Assembly: GCF_032452875.1 (NCBI RefSeq)
Contig: NC_083876.1
Location: 26,634,001 to 26,698,000, forward strand
DNA length: 64,000 nt
Reading direction: 5' to 3'
Origin: Bos javanicus
Taxonomy: Eukaryota; Chordata; Mammalia; Artiodactyla; Bovidae
In this document: positions 11,286 to 21,688 of the stretch, in pieces
Layout of the letters: the number at the start of each line of letters is the position of its first letter
How positions within the stretch are numbered: the first letter of the stretch is position 1
Made by a program: the position numbers and the translations under genes
Notes under the pieces: generated by a model
Told to the model about the DNA's origin: nothing
Databases searched by the model: none
Seen by the model: only the letters and a program-made list of their open reading frames with translations

Positions 11286-12998
11286 ATCTCTTCAAGAAAA
11301 TCAGAGATACCAAAGGAACATTTCATGCAAAGATGAGCTCGATAAAGGACAGAAATGGTATGGACCTAACAGAAGCAGAAAATATTAAGAAGAGATGGCA
11401 AGAATACACAGAAGAACTGTACAAAAAGATCTTCACAACCCAGATAATCACGATGCTGTGATCACTGACCTCGAGCCAGACATTCTGGAATGTGAAGTCA
11501 AGTGGGCCTTAGAAAGCATCACTACGAACAAAGCTAGTGGAGGTGATGGAATTCCAGTTGAGCTATTCCAAACCCTGAAAGATGATGCTATGAAAGTGCT
11601 GCACTCAATATGCCAGCAAATTTGGAAAACTCAGCAGTGGCCACAGGACTGGAAAAGGTCAGTTTTCATTCCAATCCCAAAGAAAGGCAATGCCAAAGAA
11701 TGCTCAAACTACCGCACAATTGCACTCATCTCACACGCTAGTAAAGTAATGCTCAAAATTCTCCAAGCCAGGCTTCAGCAATATGTGAACTGTGAACTTC
11801 CTGATGTTCAAGCTGGTTTTAGAAAAGGCAGAGGAACCAGAGATCAAATTGCCAACATCCGCTGGATCATAGAAAAAGCAAGAGAGTTCCAGAAAAACAT
11901 CTATTTCTGCTTTATTGACTATGCCAAAGCCTTTGACTGTGTGGATCACGATAAACTGTGGAAAATTCTGAAAGAGATGGGAATACCAGACCACCTGGTC
12001 TGCCTCTTGAGAAATTTGTATGCATGTCAGGAGGCAACAGTTAGAACTGGACATGGAACAACAGACTGGTTCCAAATAGGAAAAGGAGTACGTCAAGGCT
12101 GTATATTGTCACCCTGTTTATTTAACTTATATGCAGAGTACATCATGAGAAAGGCTGGACTGGAAGAAACACAAGTTGGAATCAAGATTGCCGGGAGAAA
12201 TATCAATAACTTCAGATATGCAGATGACACCACCCTTATGGCAGAAAGTGAAGAGGAACTCAAAAGCCTCTTGATGAAAGTGAAAGTGGAGAGTGAAAAA
12301 GTTGGTTTAAAACTCAACATTCAGAAAACGAAGATCATGGCATCCGGTCCCACCACTTCATGGGAAATAGATGGGGAAACAGTGGAAACAGTGTCAGACT
12401 TTATTTTTCTGGGCTCCAAAATCACTGAAGATGGTGACTGCAGCCGTGAAATTAAAAGATGCTTACTCCTTGGAAGGAAAGTTATGACCAACCTAGATAG
12501 CATATTGAAAAGCAGAGACATTACTTTGCCAACAAAGGTCCATCTAGTCAAGGCTATGGTTTTTCCGGTGGTCATGTATGGATGTGAGAGTTGGACTGTG
12601 AAGAAGGCTGAGCGCCAAAGAGTTGATGCTTTTGAACTGTGGTGTTGGAGAAGACTCTTGAGAGTCCCTTGGACTGCAAGGAGATCCAACCAGTCCATTC
12701 TGAAGGAGATCAGCCCTGGGATTTCTTTGGAAGGAATGATGCTAAAGCTGAAACTCCAGTACTCCAGCCACCTCATGGGAAGAGTTGACTCATTGGAAAA
12801 GACTCTGACGCTGGGAGGGATTGGGGGCAGGAGGAGAAGGGGACGACAGAGGATGAGATGGCTGGATGGCATCACTGACTTGATGGACGTGAGTCTGAGT
12901 GAACTCCGGAAGTTGGTGATGGACAGGGAGGCCTGGCGTGCTGCGATTCATGGGGTCAAAAAGAGTCGGACACGACTGAGCGACTGATCTGATCTGAT
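11286..12998 (+). mobile_element. BovB LINE, 1.7 kb, best-preserved copy in the window
   Basis: The element starts in mid-ORF at 'cttcaagaaaatcagagata' and runs to the 3' end 'cacgactgagcgactgatct' with a gatct-type tail. It is inserted antiparallel into an older BovB (10792-14012). It lacks the 5' end and the apurinic-endonuclease domain, so it could not move by itself. No clear TSD is readable at its edges. Confidence 0.93.
11395..12987 (+). CDS. BovB reverse transcriptase ORF, 3' half, open over 530 codons
   Basis: This frame encodes the reverse transcriptase and C-terminal region of the BovB (RTE-clade) polyprotein. That protein copies BovB RNA into DNA at a nicked target. Visible motifs include 'NKASGGDGIPVELFQ' near residue 43, motif A 'FIDYAKAFDCVD' with the catalytic Asp at about residue 175, and 'GVRQGCILSPCLFN'. 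The palm motif YADD is intact at residues 275-278 (12217-12228), and the zinc-knuckle-like end 'LWCWRRLLRVPW' is present. The N-terminal endonuclease is missing, since full RTE ORFs are roughly twice this length. The first ten codons are out of frame with the family, because the A-run at 11423-11427 has five A where the copy at 36508-36513 has six. The annotated Met is therefore not a native start. It is a truncated retroelement remnant and not a host gene. Confidence 0.85.
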   Translation: MARIHRRTVQKDLHNPDNHDAVITDLEPDILECEVKWALESITTNKASGGDGIPVELFQTLKDDAMKVLHSICQQIWKTQQWPQDWKRSVFIPIPKKGNAKECSNYRTIALISHASKVMLKILQARLQQYVNCELPDVQAGFRKGRGTRDQIANIRWIIEKAREFQKNIYFCFIDYAKAFDCVDHDKLWKILKEMGIPDHLVCLLRNLYACQEATVRTGHGTTDWFQIGKGVRQGCILSPCLFNLYAEYIMRKAGLEETQVGIKIAGRNINNFRYADDTTLMAESEEELKSLLMKVKVESEKVGLKLNIQKTKIMASGPTTSWEIDGETVETVSDFIFLGSKITEDGDCSREIKRCLLLGRKVMTNLDSILKSRDITLPTKVHLVKAMVFPVVMYGCESWTVKKAERQRVDAFELWCWRRLLRVPWTARRSNQSILKEISPGISLEGMMLKLKLQYSSHLMGRVDSLEKTLTLGGIGGRRRRGRQRMRWLDGITDLMDVSLSELRKLVMDREAWRAAIHGVKKSRTRLSD

Positions 12999-13361
12999 GT
13001 TTGTCAGAGCTTTTCTTCCAAGGAACAATATCTTTTAATTTTGTGGCTTCTGTCACTGTCTGCAGGGATTTTGGATCCCAAGAAAATCTGTCACTGTTTC
13101 CATTTTTTCCCCATTTATTTGCCATGAAGTGATGAGACTGGATGCTACAGTCTTAGTTTTTTGAATGTTGAGTTGTAAGCCAGCTTTTTTACTCTCCTGT
13201 TTCACCTTCATCAAGAGGCTCTTTAGTTCATTTTCACTTTCTGCTATTAAAGTGCTATCATCTGCATCTCTGATATTGTTGTTGATATTTCTCCTGGCAA
13301 TATTGATTCCAAATTGTGAGTCATCCAGTCCGGCATTTCACATGAGGTACTCTGCATATAA

Positions 13362-13708
13362 CTGTGGTGTTGGAGAAGACTTTTGAGAGTCCTTTGGACT
13401 GCAAGGAGATCAAAGCAGTCAATCCTAAAGGAAATCATTCCTGAAAATTCATTGGAAGGACTCATGCTGAAGCTCCAATACTTTGGCCACCTGATATGAA
13501 GAGCTGACTCATTAGAAAAGACCTTGATGCTGGGAAAAATTGAAGGCGGGAGAAGGGGATGACCGAGGATAAGATGGTTGACTGGCATCACAGACTCAAT
13601 GGGCAGGAGTTTGAGCAAGCTTTGGAAGCTGGTGAAAGACAGGGAAGCCTGACGTGCTGCAGTCCACGGGGTCGCAAAAGTCAGACACAACTGAGTGGCT
13701 GAAAAACA
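13362..13708 (+). mobile_element. BovB 3' end inserted in BovB, perfect 13-bp TSD
   Basis: A 347-bp plus-strand BovB 3' fragment ('ggagaagacttttgagagtc' to 'gagtggctgaaaaaca') interrupts the minus-strand BovB. The 13-bp TSD actctgcatataa is exact at 13349-13361 and 13709-13721. It carries only C-terminal codons, broken by stops. Confidence 0.96.
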
Positions 13709-14085
13709 ACTCTGCATATAAGTTAAATAAGCAGAATGACAATGCACAACTTTGATATACTCCTTTCCCAATTTTGAACCAGTCCTTTGTTCCATAGCAA
13801 GTTCAAACTGTTGCTTCTTGTCCTGCATACAGGTTTCTCAGCAGATAAGTAAGGTGGTCTGGTATTCCCATCTTTTGAATTTTCCAGTTTGTTGTGATCT
13901 ATACAGTCAAAGGCTTTAGTATAGTCAATAAAACAGAAGTAGATCTTTTTTTTTTTAATTCCCTTGCTTTTTCTATGGTCCAGCAGATGTTGGCAATTTG
14001 ATCTCTGGTTCCTTGTTTCCATATCTTGCTATTGTGAAAAGTGCTTCTATGAATATTGGAGTGCATGTATCTTTTTGAATTATAG

Positions 14086-14293
14086 TTTTGTGGCTCAGAC
14101 AGTAAAGGATCTGCCTGCAATACAAGAGACCCGGGTTTGATCCTTGGGTAGGGAAGATGCCCTGGAGAAGGAAATAGCAACACACTTCCAGTATTCTTGC
14201 CTAGAGAATTCTGTGAATAGAGGAACCTGGGGGCTACAGTCCATGGAGTCGCAAAGAATCAGACACAACTGAGGGCTTAACATTTTCACTTTC
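14086..14293 (+). mobile_element. Bov-tA SINE inside L1
   Basis: The tRNA-like head ('gtggctcagacagtaaagga', B-box-like 'gggtttgatcc') is followed by the Bov-A body and ends 'cacaactgagggcttaac'. It splits L1 ORF2 C-terminal sequence that resumes at 'atgcctaggagtagg'. The B box has lost its CpG, which suggests an older copy. Confidence 0.9.
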
Positions 14294-15455
14294 ATGCCTA
14301 GGAGTAGGATTGCTGAATTGTAGGACAACTCTATTGTTAGTTTTTTGAGGAACCTCCATACTGTGTTCCATAGTGTCTGCACCTACTTAAACTCCCATCA
14401 ACAGTGTAGGAAGGTTCCCTTTTCTCCACAGTCTCCCCAGCGTGTTATTTGTAGATTTCATGATGGCCATTCTGATCAGTGTGAGATGGTACCTCATTGT
14501 AGTTTTGATTTGCTTTTCTTTGATAAATAGTGATGTTGAGTATCTTTTCATGTGCCTGTTTGTCGTCTTTATGTCATTTTTGGAGAAATGTCTGTTTAGT
14601 TCTTTTGCCCATTTTCAATTGATGTTGAGTTGCAAGAGCTGTTTGCATAGTTTGGAATAATTTCATAGTTTGCATACTTTGGAATAAGTGCTTGTCTGTT
14701 GCAACATGTGCATTTATTTTCTCCCATTCCATGGGTTATCTTTTCATTTTGTTTATGTTTTTTTCCTTTACTGTGAAAAAGTTTCTATTAGTTCCCATTT
14801 GTTTATTTTTGCCTTATTTCTATTGCATTGAGAGGTTGACCTATGAAAACTGAGGTATGATTTCTATCAGAGAATGTTTTGCCTATATTCTCTTTGAGGG
14901 GTTTCATGGTATCATGTCTTATGTTTGTCTTTAAGCCATTTTGAGTTTATTTTTTTGTGCATGTTGTGAGGGTGTATTTTAAGTTGGATTTACATGAGGC
15001 TATCCAACTTTCCCAACACTCCTTGTTGAGGAAACTGTTTCTTTCCCATTGTATATTCTTGCATCCTTTGTTGAAGACTAATTGACTGTGGGTATATGAA
15101 TTTATTTCTGGGCTGTCTGTTCTCTCCCATTAATCCTTGTGTCTGTTTTTGTGCCAATAATATGCCATTCTGATTACTGTAGCTTTTCAGTGTTGTCTGA
15201 AGTCTGGAAGGTTATGCATACTGCTTTGTCCTTTTCCCTAATTTTTGCTTTGGCAATTCTGGGTCTTTTATGATTCTGTAATAAAACAGGATTATTGGTT
15301 CTGTTATAGTGAAAAATGGATAATTTGATAGGGATCACATTAAATCTGTAGATTTCTTTGGGCAGTTTGACCATTTTAATGATATTAAACATTCCAATTC
15401 AAGCCCATGGGATATCTTTCCATTTTTAAAATCATCTTCAGTTTCCTTCTGTAAT

Positions 15456-15939
15456 TGTTAAGTCACTAAGTCATGTCCAACTCTTTGTGACCCCATGGAC
15501 TATAACACACCAGGCTTCCCTGTCCTTCACTATTTCCTGGAGTTTGCTCAAAGTCATGTGCATTGAGTTGATGATGCCATCCAACTGATTCATTCTCTGC
15601 CACCCCTTTCTCCTTTGGCCTTCCATCTTTCCCAGCATCTGGGTCTTTTTCAGTAAGTCAGCTCTTTGCATCAGGTGGCCTAAGTATTGGAGCTTCAGCA
15701 TCAGTCCTTCCAATTAATATTTGGGATTGAGTTTTTTAGGATTGATTGGTTTGATCTCCTAGCTGTCCAAGGGACTCTATAGAGAGTCTTCTCCAGCACC
15801 ACATTTTGAAAGCATCAATTCTTTGACTCTTAGCCTTCTTTATGGTTCAGTTCTTGCATCCATACGTGAATATTGGAAAAACCATAGCTTTGACTATACA
15901 GACCTTGATTGGCAAAGTGATGTCTCTGCTTTTTAATAC
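15456..15939 (-). mobile_element. BovB 3' end, minus strand, head-to-head with another BovB
   Basis: About 480 bp of reverse BovB runs from 'gttaagtcactaagtcatgt' to 'gtctctgctttttaata'. Immediately to the right starts a plus-strand BovB from its 5' region. The missing 5' part of this copy does not reappear beyond that second BovB, so it was truncated or deleted there. Confidence 0.9.
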
Positions 15940-16369
15940 AGACAAATAATAATGAAGTGTTCTGACAAAATGTGGTCCACTGGAGAAGGCAAACCACACC
16001 AGTATTCTTGATGCTAGAACCCCATAAACAGTATGAAAAAGATGATGATCACCAGAAGATGAGCCCCCCATGGCAGAAGCTGTCCAATATGCTACTGGGG
16101 AAGAGCAGAGGGCTATTATTAATAACTATAGAATGAATCAAGAGTCTGGGCCAAAGCAGAAATGATGCTCAGATGTGGATGTGTCTGGTGGTAAAAGTAA
16201 AGTCCTGATGTTGTGAAGAACGATATTGTATAGGAGCTTGGAATCTTAGATCCATGAATCAAGGTAAATTGTATGTGATCAAGCAGGAGATGGCAAGAAT
16301 GAACATCGACATCTTAGTCAGTGAACTAAAATGGATGGGAATAGGCAAATTTAATTCAGATGGCCATTC

Positions 16370-16670
16370 TGTGTAGCTCAGCTGATAAAGAATCTGCTGC
16401 AATCAGGAGATCTGGTTCGATTCCTGGGTCAGGAAGATCTGCTGGAGAAGGGATAGGCTACCCATTACAGTATTCTTGGGCTTCCCTGTGGCTCAGCTGG
16501 TAAAGAATCTGCCTGCAATGTGGGAGACCTGGGTTTGATCCCTGGGTTTGGAAGCTCCCCTAGAGAAGGGAAAGGCTGCCCACTCCAGGATTCTGGCACA
16601 GAGAATTCCATGGACTGTGTATAGTCTATGGGGTAGCAGAGAGTCAGACATGACTAAGCGCCTTTCACTT
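16370..16670 (+). mobile_element. Two Bov-tA SINE heads in tandem
   Basis: A first tRNA-headed unit (16370-16478, B box 'ggttcgattcc') stops at the 'cagtattcttg' point of the Bov-A body. A second, complete Bov-tA then begins at 16479 ('ggcttccctgtggctcagct'). BovB endonuclease sequence resumes at about 16674 ('ctgtgggtaagaatccc'). It is either an insertion at the internal site or a tandem unit retroposed as one. Confidence 0.85.
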
Positions 16671-16683
16671 GTCTTCACTGTGG

Positions 16684-17104
16684 GTAAGAATCCCTTAGAA
16701 GAGATGGAGTGGACCTCATAGCCAACAAGAGAGTCTGAAATCTAGTACTTGGATGCAGTCTCAAAAACAACGGAATGAGCTCGGTTCATTTCCAGGGCAA
16801 ACCATTCAGGATCACAGTAATCCAAGTCTATGCCTCAAGCACTAATGCCAGAGAAGCTGAAGTTGAACGGTTCTATGAAGACCTACAAGACCTTCTAGAA
16901 CTAACACCAGTAAATGGCAACCCACTCCCGTATTCTTATTCAGTGGAGGTGTCAAATAGATTCAAGAAATTAGATCTGGTATACGGAGTGCCTGAAAACT
17001 ATGGACAGAGGTTCATAACATTATACAGAAGGCACTCAAAACCATCCCTGAGAAAGAGAAATGCAAGAAGGCAAAGTGATTGTCTGAGGAGGCTTTACAA
17101 ATAG
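16684..17104 (+). pseudogene. BovB apurinic-endonuclease remnant
   Basis: The open stretch 16775-17104 encodes an endonuclease-domain fragment ('GKPFRITVIQVYASSTNARE', 'VERFYEDLQDLLE'). After a deletion near codon 46 it jumps to the linker before the RT ('VEVSNRFKKLDLVYGVPENY'). Family endonucleases cut target DNA during target-primed reverse transcription. Here most catalytic residues and the downstream RT palm are deleted. It is part of the BovB at 15940-18066. Confidence 0.75.
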
Positions 17105-18644
17105 CTGGAGGAAGAAGAGAAGTGAAAGGTTAGAGCAAAAGGGGAAGTTGGATACCCAACTGAATCCAGAGTTCCAGAGAATAGCAAGGAGAGAGCAGAA
17201 GGCCTTCTTCAATGAACAATGTAATAGAATGGGAAAGACTAGAGAGCTCTTCAAGAAAATTGGAAATATCAAGGGAACATTTCATGCATGGATGGGCATG
17301 ACAAAGGACAGAAACATTAAGGACATAATAGAAGCAGAAGAGATTAAGAAGAGTTGGCAAGAATAAATAGAACAACTGTACAAAAATGTTCTCAGTGACC
17401 AGGATAACCATGATGATGTGGTCCCATCACTTCATGGCAAATAGAAAGGAGAAAAGTGGAAGCAGTGTTAGATTTCATTTTCCTGGGCTCGAAATCACTG
17501 TGGATAGTGATGCAGCCATGAAGTTAAAAGATGCTTGTTCCTCAGAAGGAAAGTTATGACAAACCTAGATGGCATGTCAAAGAACAGAGATATCAATTTG
17601 CTGATCAAGGTCTGTATAGTCAAATCTATGGTTTTTCCAGTAGTCATGTATGGATGTGAGAGTTGAACCATGAAGAAGGCTGAGGGCCAAAGACTTGATG
17701 CTTTTGAACTGTGGTGCTGGAGAAGACTCTTGAGAGTCCCTTGGACTACAAGATCAAACCAGTGAATCCTAAAGGAAATCAGTCCTGAATATATATTGGA
17801 AGGACTGATACTAAAGCTGAAGCTCCAAAACTTTGGCCACCTGATGTGAAGAGTCAACTCAATGGAAAAGACCCTGATGCTGGGAAAGACTGAAGGCAAC
17901 AGGAGAAAGGAGAGGCAGAGGATTGAGATGGTTAGATAGTATCACTGACTCAACAGATATGAATTTGAGCAAACTTTGGGAGATAGTTAGGGACAGGGAA
18001 GCCTGGCACACTGCAGTTTATGGGGTCACAAAGAGTTGGACACAAATTAGTGATGGAATAAAACAACCTAAGTATTACAATATGTTCCGTCTATAACCAC
18101 CTTTGTAAGAGTTTTTATAATGAGTGGATGTTGAATGTTAATTCTTTTTTGTGTGTGTTGATATGATCATGTGTTTTTGTCTTTTGTTGATGCAGTGTAT
18201 CATATTGATTGATTTGTGTATGTTGAGCCATACTTGTAAACTTGGGATGAATCCCACTTGGTCGTTTGTGTGATCTTTTTTATGTGTTTTTGGATTTGTT
18301 TTACTAATACTCTGTTGAGAATTTTTGCATCTATATTCATCAAAGATACTAGCCTGTAACTTTCTTTTTTGGTACTATCATTTGTCTGGTTGTGGTTGTC
18401 AGGGTAATTATGACTTCATAGAATGTCTTTGGGAATTTTCCCTTCAATTCTTTGGAACGGTTTGAGAAGGATCAGAATAAACATATTATTCTTAATGTGT
18501 TTGGTAGAATTTACTTGTGAAGCCCCTTCTGGTCCTGGACTTGTTTGTAGGATTTTTAAAAATTACGAATTCTCTTTCACTTCTAGTGAACTGTTGATTC
18601 AAATGACGTATTTCTTCTTGATTCACTTTTGGTGGGCTGTATAT

Positions 18645-18769
18645 TCCTTCCCATTGCAGTATTCTTGCCTGAAAATTCCATGGATAGAGGAGCCCCATGG
18701 GCTTCAGTCCATGGGGTCGCAAAGAATTGGACATGACTGAGTGACTAACATGCACACACACACATATTT
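18645..18769 (+). mobile_element. Bov-A SINE monomer with (CA) tail
   Basis: It contains a Bov-A body ('cagtattcttgcctgaaaat') without tRNA head, ending 'gactgagtgactaacatgca' plus a short ca repeat. L1 ORF2 sequence continues on both sides ('ggtgggctgtatatt' and 'atttcttgaaac'). Confidence 0.88.
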
Positions 18770-19660
18770 CTTGAAACTTATTATTTCTTCTAGGTTTGCA
18801 CATTTGTTGATGTATAATTGTTCTTAATATTCTCTTATGTTTTTGTCTTTCTGTGGTATCAGTTATTTCCCCTTTCCCATTTCTTATTTTATTTGGGTTC
18901 TGTGTCATCTCTTCTTGGCAAGCCTGGTCAGAGGTTTTTATTTTTGTTTATCCTTTCAAAGTAAAAGCTCATGGTTTTAGTGATTTAAAAACATTTTTAA
19001 CCTGTATTTTATTTCCTTTCTGATCTTTATTATTGCCTTCCTTCTACTGACTTTAGATTTTGTTTGTTCTTCTTTTTCTAATTCTTTTAGGTTGCAGGTT
19101 AGGTTGTTTATTTGATATTTTTCTTGTTTTTTTTTTTTTTTTTTGAGGTAGGCCTATAGTGCTATGAATGCTATGAACTTCACTCTAAGAAATGCTTTGT
19201 TGCATTCAGTACATTTTGTATGGTTGTGTTTTCATTGTTATTTTTCTCAAGGTATTTTTAAATTTCCTCTTTGATTTCATCATTGACCCATTGGTTGTTT
19301 TTTTTTTTTTTTTTTTTTTAGTAGCATGCTGTTTAGTCTCCATGTAATTCATTTTTTTTCTCATTTCTTTTTCCTATAGTTTAATTCTAGTTTTATGCCC
19401 TTGTGATCAGAAGAGATACTTGAAATAATTTCTATACTCTTAAATTTGTTGAGGCTCATTTTGTGCCCTAGTTGGTGGTCAATCCTAGAGAATGTTTCCT
19501 GTGTACTTGAAAAGAATGTGTATTCTTGTTTTTTTTAGATGTAATATCCTAAAAATATCAATTAATTATAAGTGTTCTAGGGTATCATAAGACCTTTGTT
19601 GCCATATTGACTATCTGTCTAGATATGTCCATCAGTGTGAGTGCGGTATTAAAGTCTCCA

Positions 19661-20230
19661 GTTAGAAATGGACATGGAACAACAGACTGGTTCCAAATAG
19701 GAAAAGGAGTACATCAAGGCTGTATATTGTCACCCTGCTTATTTAACTTCTATGCAGAGTACATCATGAGAAATGCTGGGCTGGAAGAAGCACAAGCTGG
19801 TATCAAGATTGCTGGGAGGAATATCAATCACCTCAGATATGCAGATGACACCACCCTTATGGCAGAAAGTGAAGAGGAACTAAAAAGCTTCTTGATGAAA
19901 GTGAAAGAGGAGAGTGAAAAAGTTGGCTTAAAGCTCAACATTCAGAAAACAAAGATCATGGCATCCAGTCCCATCACTTCATGGGAAATAGATGGGGAAA
20001 CAGTGTCAGACTTTATTTTTTTGGGCTCCAAAATCACTACAGATGGTGACTGCAGCCGTGAAATTAAAAGACGCTTACTCCTTGGAAGGAAAGTTATGAC
20101 CAACCTAGATAGCATATTGAAAAGCAGAGACATTACTTTGCCAACAAAGGTCCGTCTAGTCAAGGCTATGGTTTTTCCAGTGGTCATGTATGGATGTGAG
20201 AGTTGGACTGTGAAGAAAGCTGAGCGCTGA
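19661..20230 (+). pseudogene. BovB RT palm remnant, intact YADD, nonsense at 20228
   Basis: The frame reads 'RNGHGTTDWFQIGKGVHQG', then YADD (19838-19849), then 'FLGSKITTDGDCSREIKRR' and 'CESWTVKKAER'. It stops at tga (20228-20230), where the related copy at 12613 has caa. Upstream codons of the open frame (19607-19660) come from antisense L1 and are not part of BovB. N-terminal RT motifs and the endonuclease are missing. Confidence 0.87.
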
Positions 20231-20610
20231 AGAATTGATGCTTTTGAACTGTGGTGTTGGAGAAGACTCTTGAGAGTCCCTTGGATTGCGAGGAGATCCA
20301 ACCAGTCCATCCTAAAGGAAACCAGTCCTGGGTAATCACTGGAAGGACTGATGTTGAAGCTGAAACTCCAGTACTTTGGCCACCTCATGCGAAGAGTTGA
20401 CTCATTGGAAAAGACCGTGATGCTGTGAGGGGTTGGGGGCAGGAGGAGAAGGGGACGACAGAGGATGAGATGGCCAGATGGCATCACCAACTCAATGGAC
20501 AGGAGTTTGGGTGAACTCTGGGAGTTGGTGATGGACATGCAGGCCTGACGTGCTGTGATTAATGGGGTCTCAAAGAGTCGGACACAACTGAGTGACTGAA
20601 CTGAACTGAC
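19661..20610 (+). mobile_element. BovB LINE, 5'-truncated in the RT
   Basis: The element starts at 'gttagaaatggacatggaac' just before the RT palm and runs to the 3' end with a gaact-type tail. It is highly similar to the copy at 11286-12998, though with small deletions and stops. L1 sequence flanks it ('attaaagtctcca' and 'tgttatggtattccc'). Confidence 0.93.
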
Positions 20611-20905
20611 TGTTATGGTATTCCCATTATTTTTTCCCCTTTATGCCTATTAGCAGTTGTTTTATATATTTGAGTCTTCCTATAGTAGGTGCATATATAT
20701 TAATGAGAGTAGTATCTTCTTCCTTTATGGTCTTTTTATTATTACATAGTGCAGGACTTTGGACTCAGACTGAAACTATAACACTTGGGTTTGGACTCCT
20801 CAGTCTCCATATTTGTGTGGGCCAATACATTATAATAAGTCTCTTTACATACACACATTTTATTGGTTATGTTTCCCTGGGGAACACTAATGCAAAAAGG
20901 AGGAG

Positions 20906-21676
20906 GAAAGAACAAATACCCACTCTTTATAGTAAACTGAAGATAGTGAATTTTCCATGCCTTCTGTTGGTCTGCTCTGCTGCTTTTGTTTATTGTATAT
21001 AACTTGTTGTGGGTGGACAGAGACCTCAATACATTCTACTCCTAGGGGACTCAGTTTCAGTCAGATTTCCTAAGCATAGGTTGTCTCTTCTGACCTTCGG
21101 TCATAACAAGCAGCTGGCCACCACCTGGAGTTCTCACACAGCATTCATCTCACATAGAAAGGTTTAAATCTTTCTCTTTACTCTGTAAATCTGCAATTTC
21201 TAATCTCATCTACACTCTAGGACCCAATTCTGGGAATGCGTGGCAATATTCACCTCTTATACACTTTAGGCAGTGGGGACTCTAGGGGAGATGTTTGATG
21301 CCCTCTACCTACCTTAATCAACATTTCTCCCCATATTTAGATAGTAACAGGCAAGTCATCAAAGCCCAAGCTAAGCACACATCAAATTGGAAGACCAGGG
21401 GATCAGTCTTTCTCTCTTACAGGCAAATGAACAAGCTGAATAATTGTTAGGGTTCTCATTCACTTTCCCCAGGAGAACAACTAGTCTACCCTCTGGGAAG
21501 TCATGTGACATGAGAATGACTTTTCATGGATACTACGCTTTCCCAAGTGGAGAACTCTTCACACCTCCCTTCCTCCTCTTCCTATCCCCCTACCCTCTCT
21601 CCCACCCTAATCACCACTCCTGCTTTACATCTCTAATGGTCAAGGATACCAAGTCAGTTTGGTGTCTCTAGTTGCT
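20906..21676. other. Single-copy DNA
   Basis: Nothing recognisable is seen between the ancient repeat and the SINE at 21689. There is no exon-like frame with domain content. Confidence 0.5.
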
Positions 21677-21688
21677 AGGAACCCTGGC

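Larger units (their letters stand above)
10792..14012 (-). mobile_element. BovB LINE, 5'-truncated, itself hit by two BovBs
   Basis: The BovB pieces are 10792-11285, 12999-13361 and 13722-14012, colinear from the 3' end into the middle of the RT. The gaps are filled by plus-strand BovBs at 11286-12998 and 13362-13708. L1 sequence flanks both sides ('ggacatttgtt' and 'ttgtttccatatcttg'), so this BovB landed in the L1. It is noticeably more diverged than the BovB inside it. Confidence 0.9.
15940..18066 (+). mobile_element. BovB LINE with 5' region but two internal deletions
   Basis: This is the only copy in the window with the BovB 5' part ('acaaaatgtggtccactgga', 'atgaatcaaggtaaattgta'), encoding the start of the endonuclease. 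Deletions occur near 16913 (most of the endonuclease and linker are lost) and at about 17420 (the whole RT palm including YADD is lost). A SINE pair lies at 16370-16670. The 3' end lies at about 18066, where L1 sequence resumes. At the first deletion a short Bov-A-like scrap ('taaatggcaacccactcccg', 16911) marks the join. Confidence 0.88.
10285..20751 (-). mobile_element. L1 LINE, minus strand, heavily interrupted
   Basis: L1 sequence is found in six pieces: 10285-10791 (3'-UTR), 14013-14085, 14294-15455, 18067-18644, 18770-19660 and 20611-20751. Together they run from the 3'-UTR through ORF2 C-terminus and RT towards the endonuclease domain. Short TSDs caggatttt (10276-10284) and caggacttt (20752-20760), one mismatch, bound it. 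Comparison with the L1 at 45426-52708 shows about 0.5 kb of ORF2 missing between 15455 and 18067, including the RT active-site region. The element is 5'-truncated in the endonuclease-coding part. Confidence 0.85.
9067..20905. repeat. Ancient interspersed repeat split into three pieces by later insertions
   Basis: The pieces are 9067-9331, 10229-10284 and 20752-20905. They begin 'gatggataattttatgtgtc' and end with 'gtgggccaatacattataat' and 'ttccctggggaacactaatg', the start and end of a common mammalian repeat whose formal family I cannot name. The middle piece supplies 'actgggactcaaatag'. A BovB (9332-10217) separates pieces one and two. A composite L1 (10285-20751) separates two and three. 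The ordered continuity of the three pieces is the main support. Confidence 0.75.

Noticed and set aside
12321..12875. 184-codon minus-strand frame (and similar ones at 19942-20538 and 37406-37780)
   Set aside because: Antisense shadow of the BovB RT. The same frame appears at every BovB copy because of the codon composition of the sense strand.
13247..13828. 193-codon minus-strand frame
   Set aside because: A chance fusion: it crosses two BovB fragments in opposite orientation (junctions at 13361 and 13709) and mixes sense and antisense codons.
16370..16670. tRNA genes at the A/B-box sequences of the SINEs (also 6011, 14086, 40236, 49951)
   Set aside because: The cloverleaf is not maintained and Bov-A sequence follows directly. 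These are tRNA-derived SINE heads.
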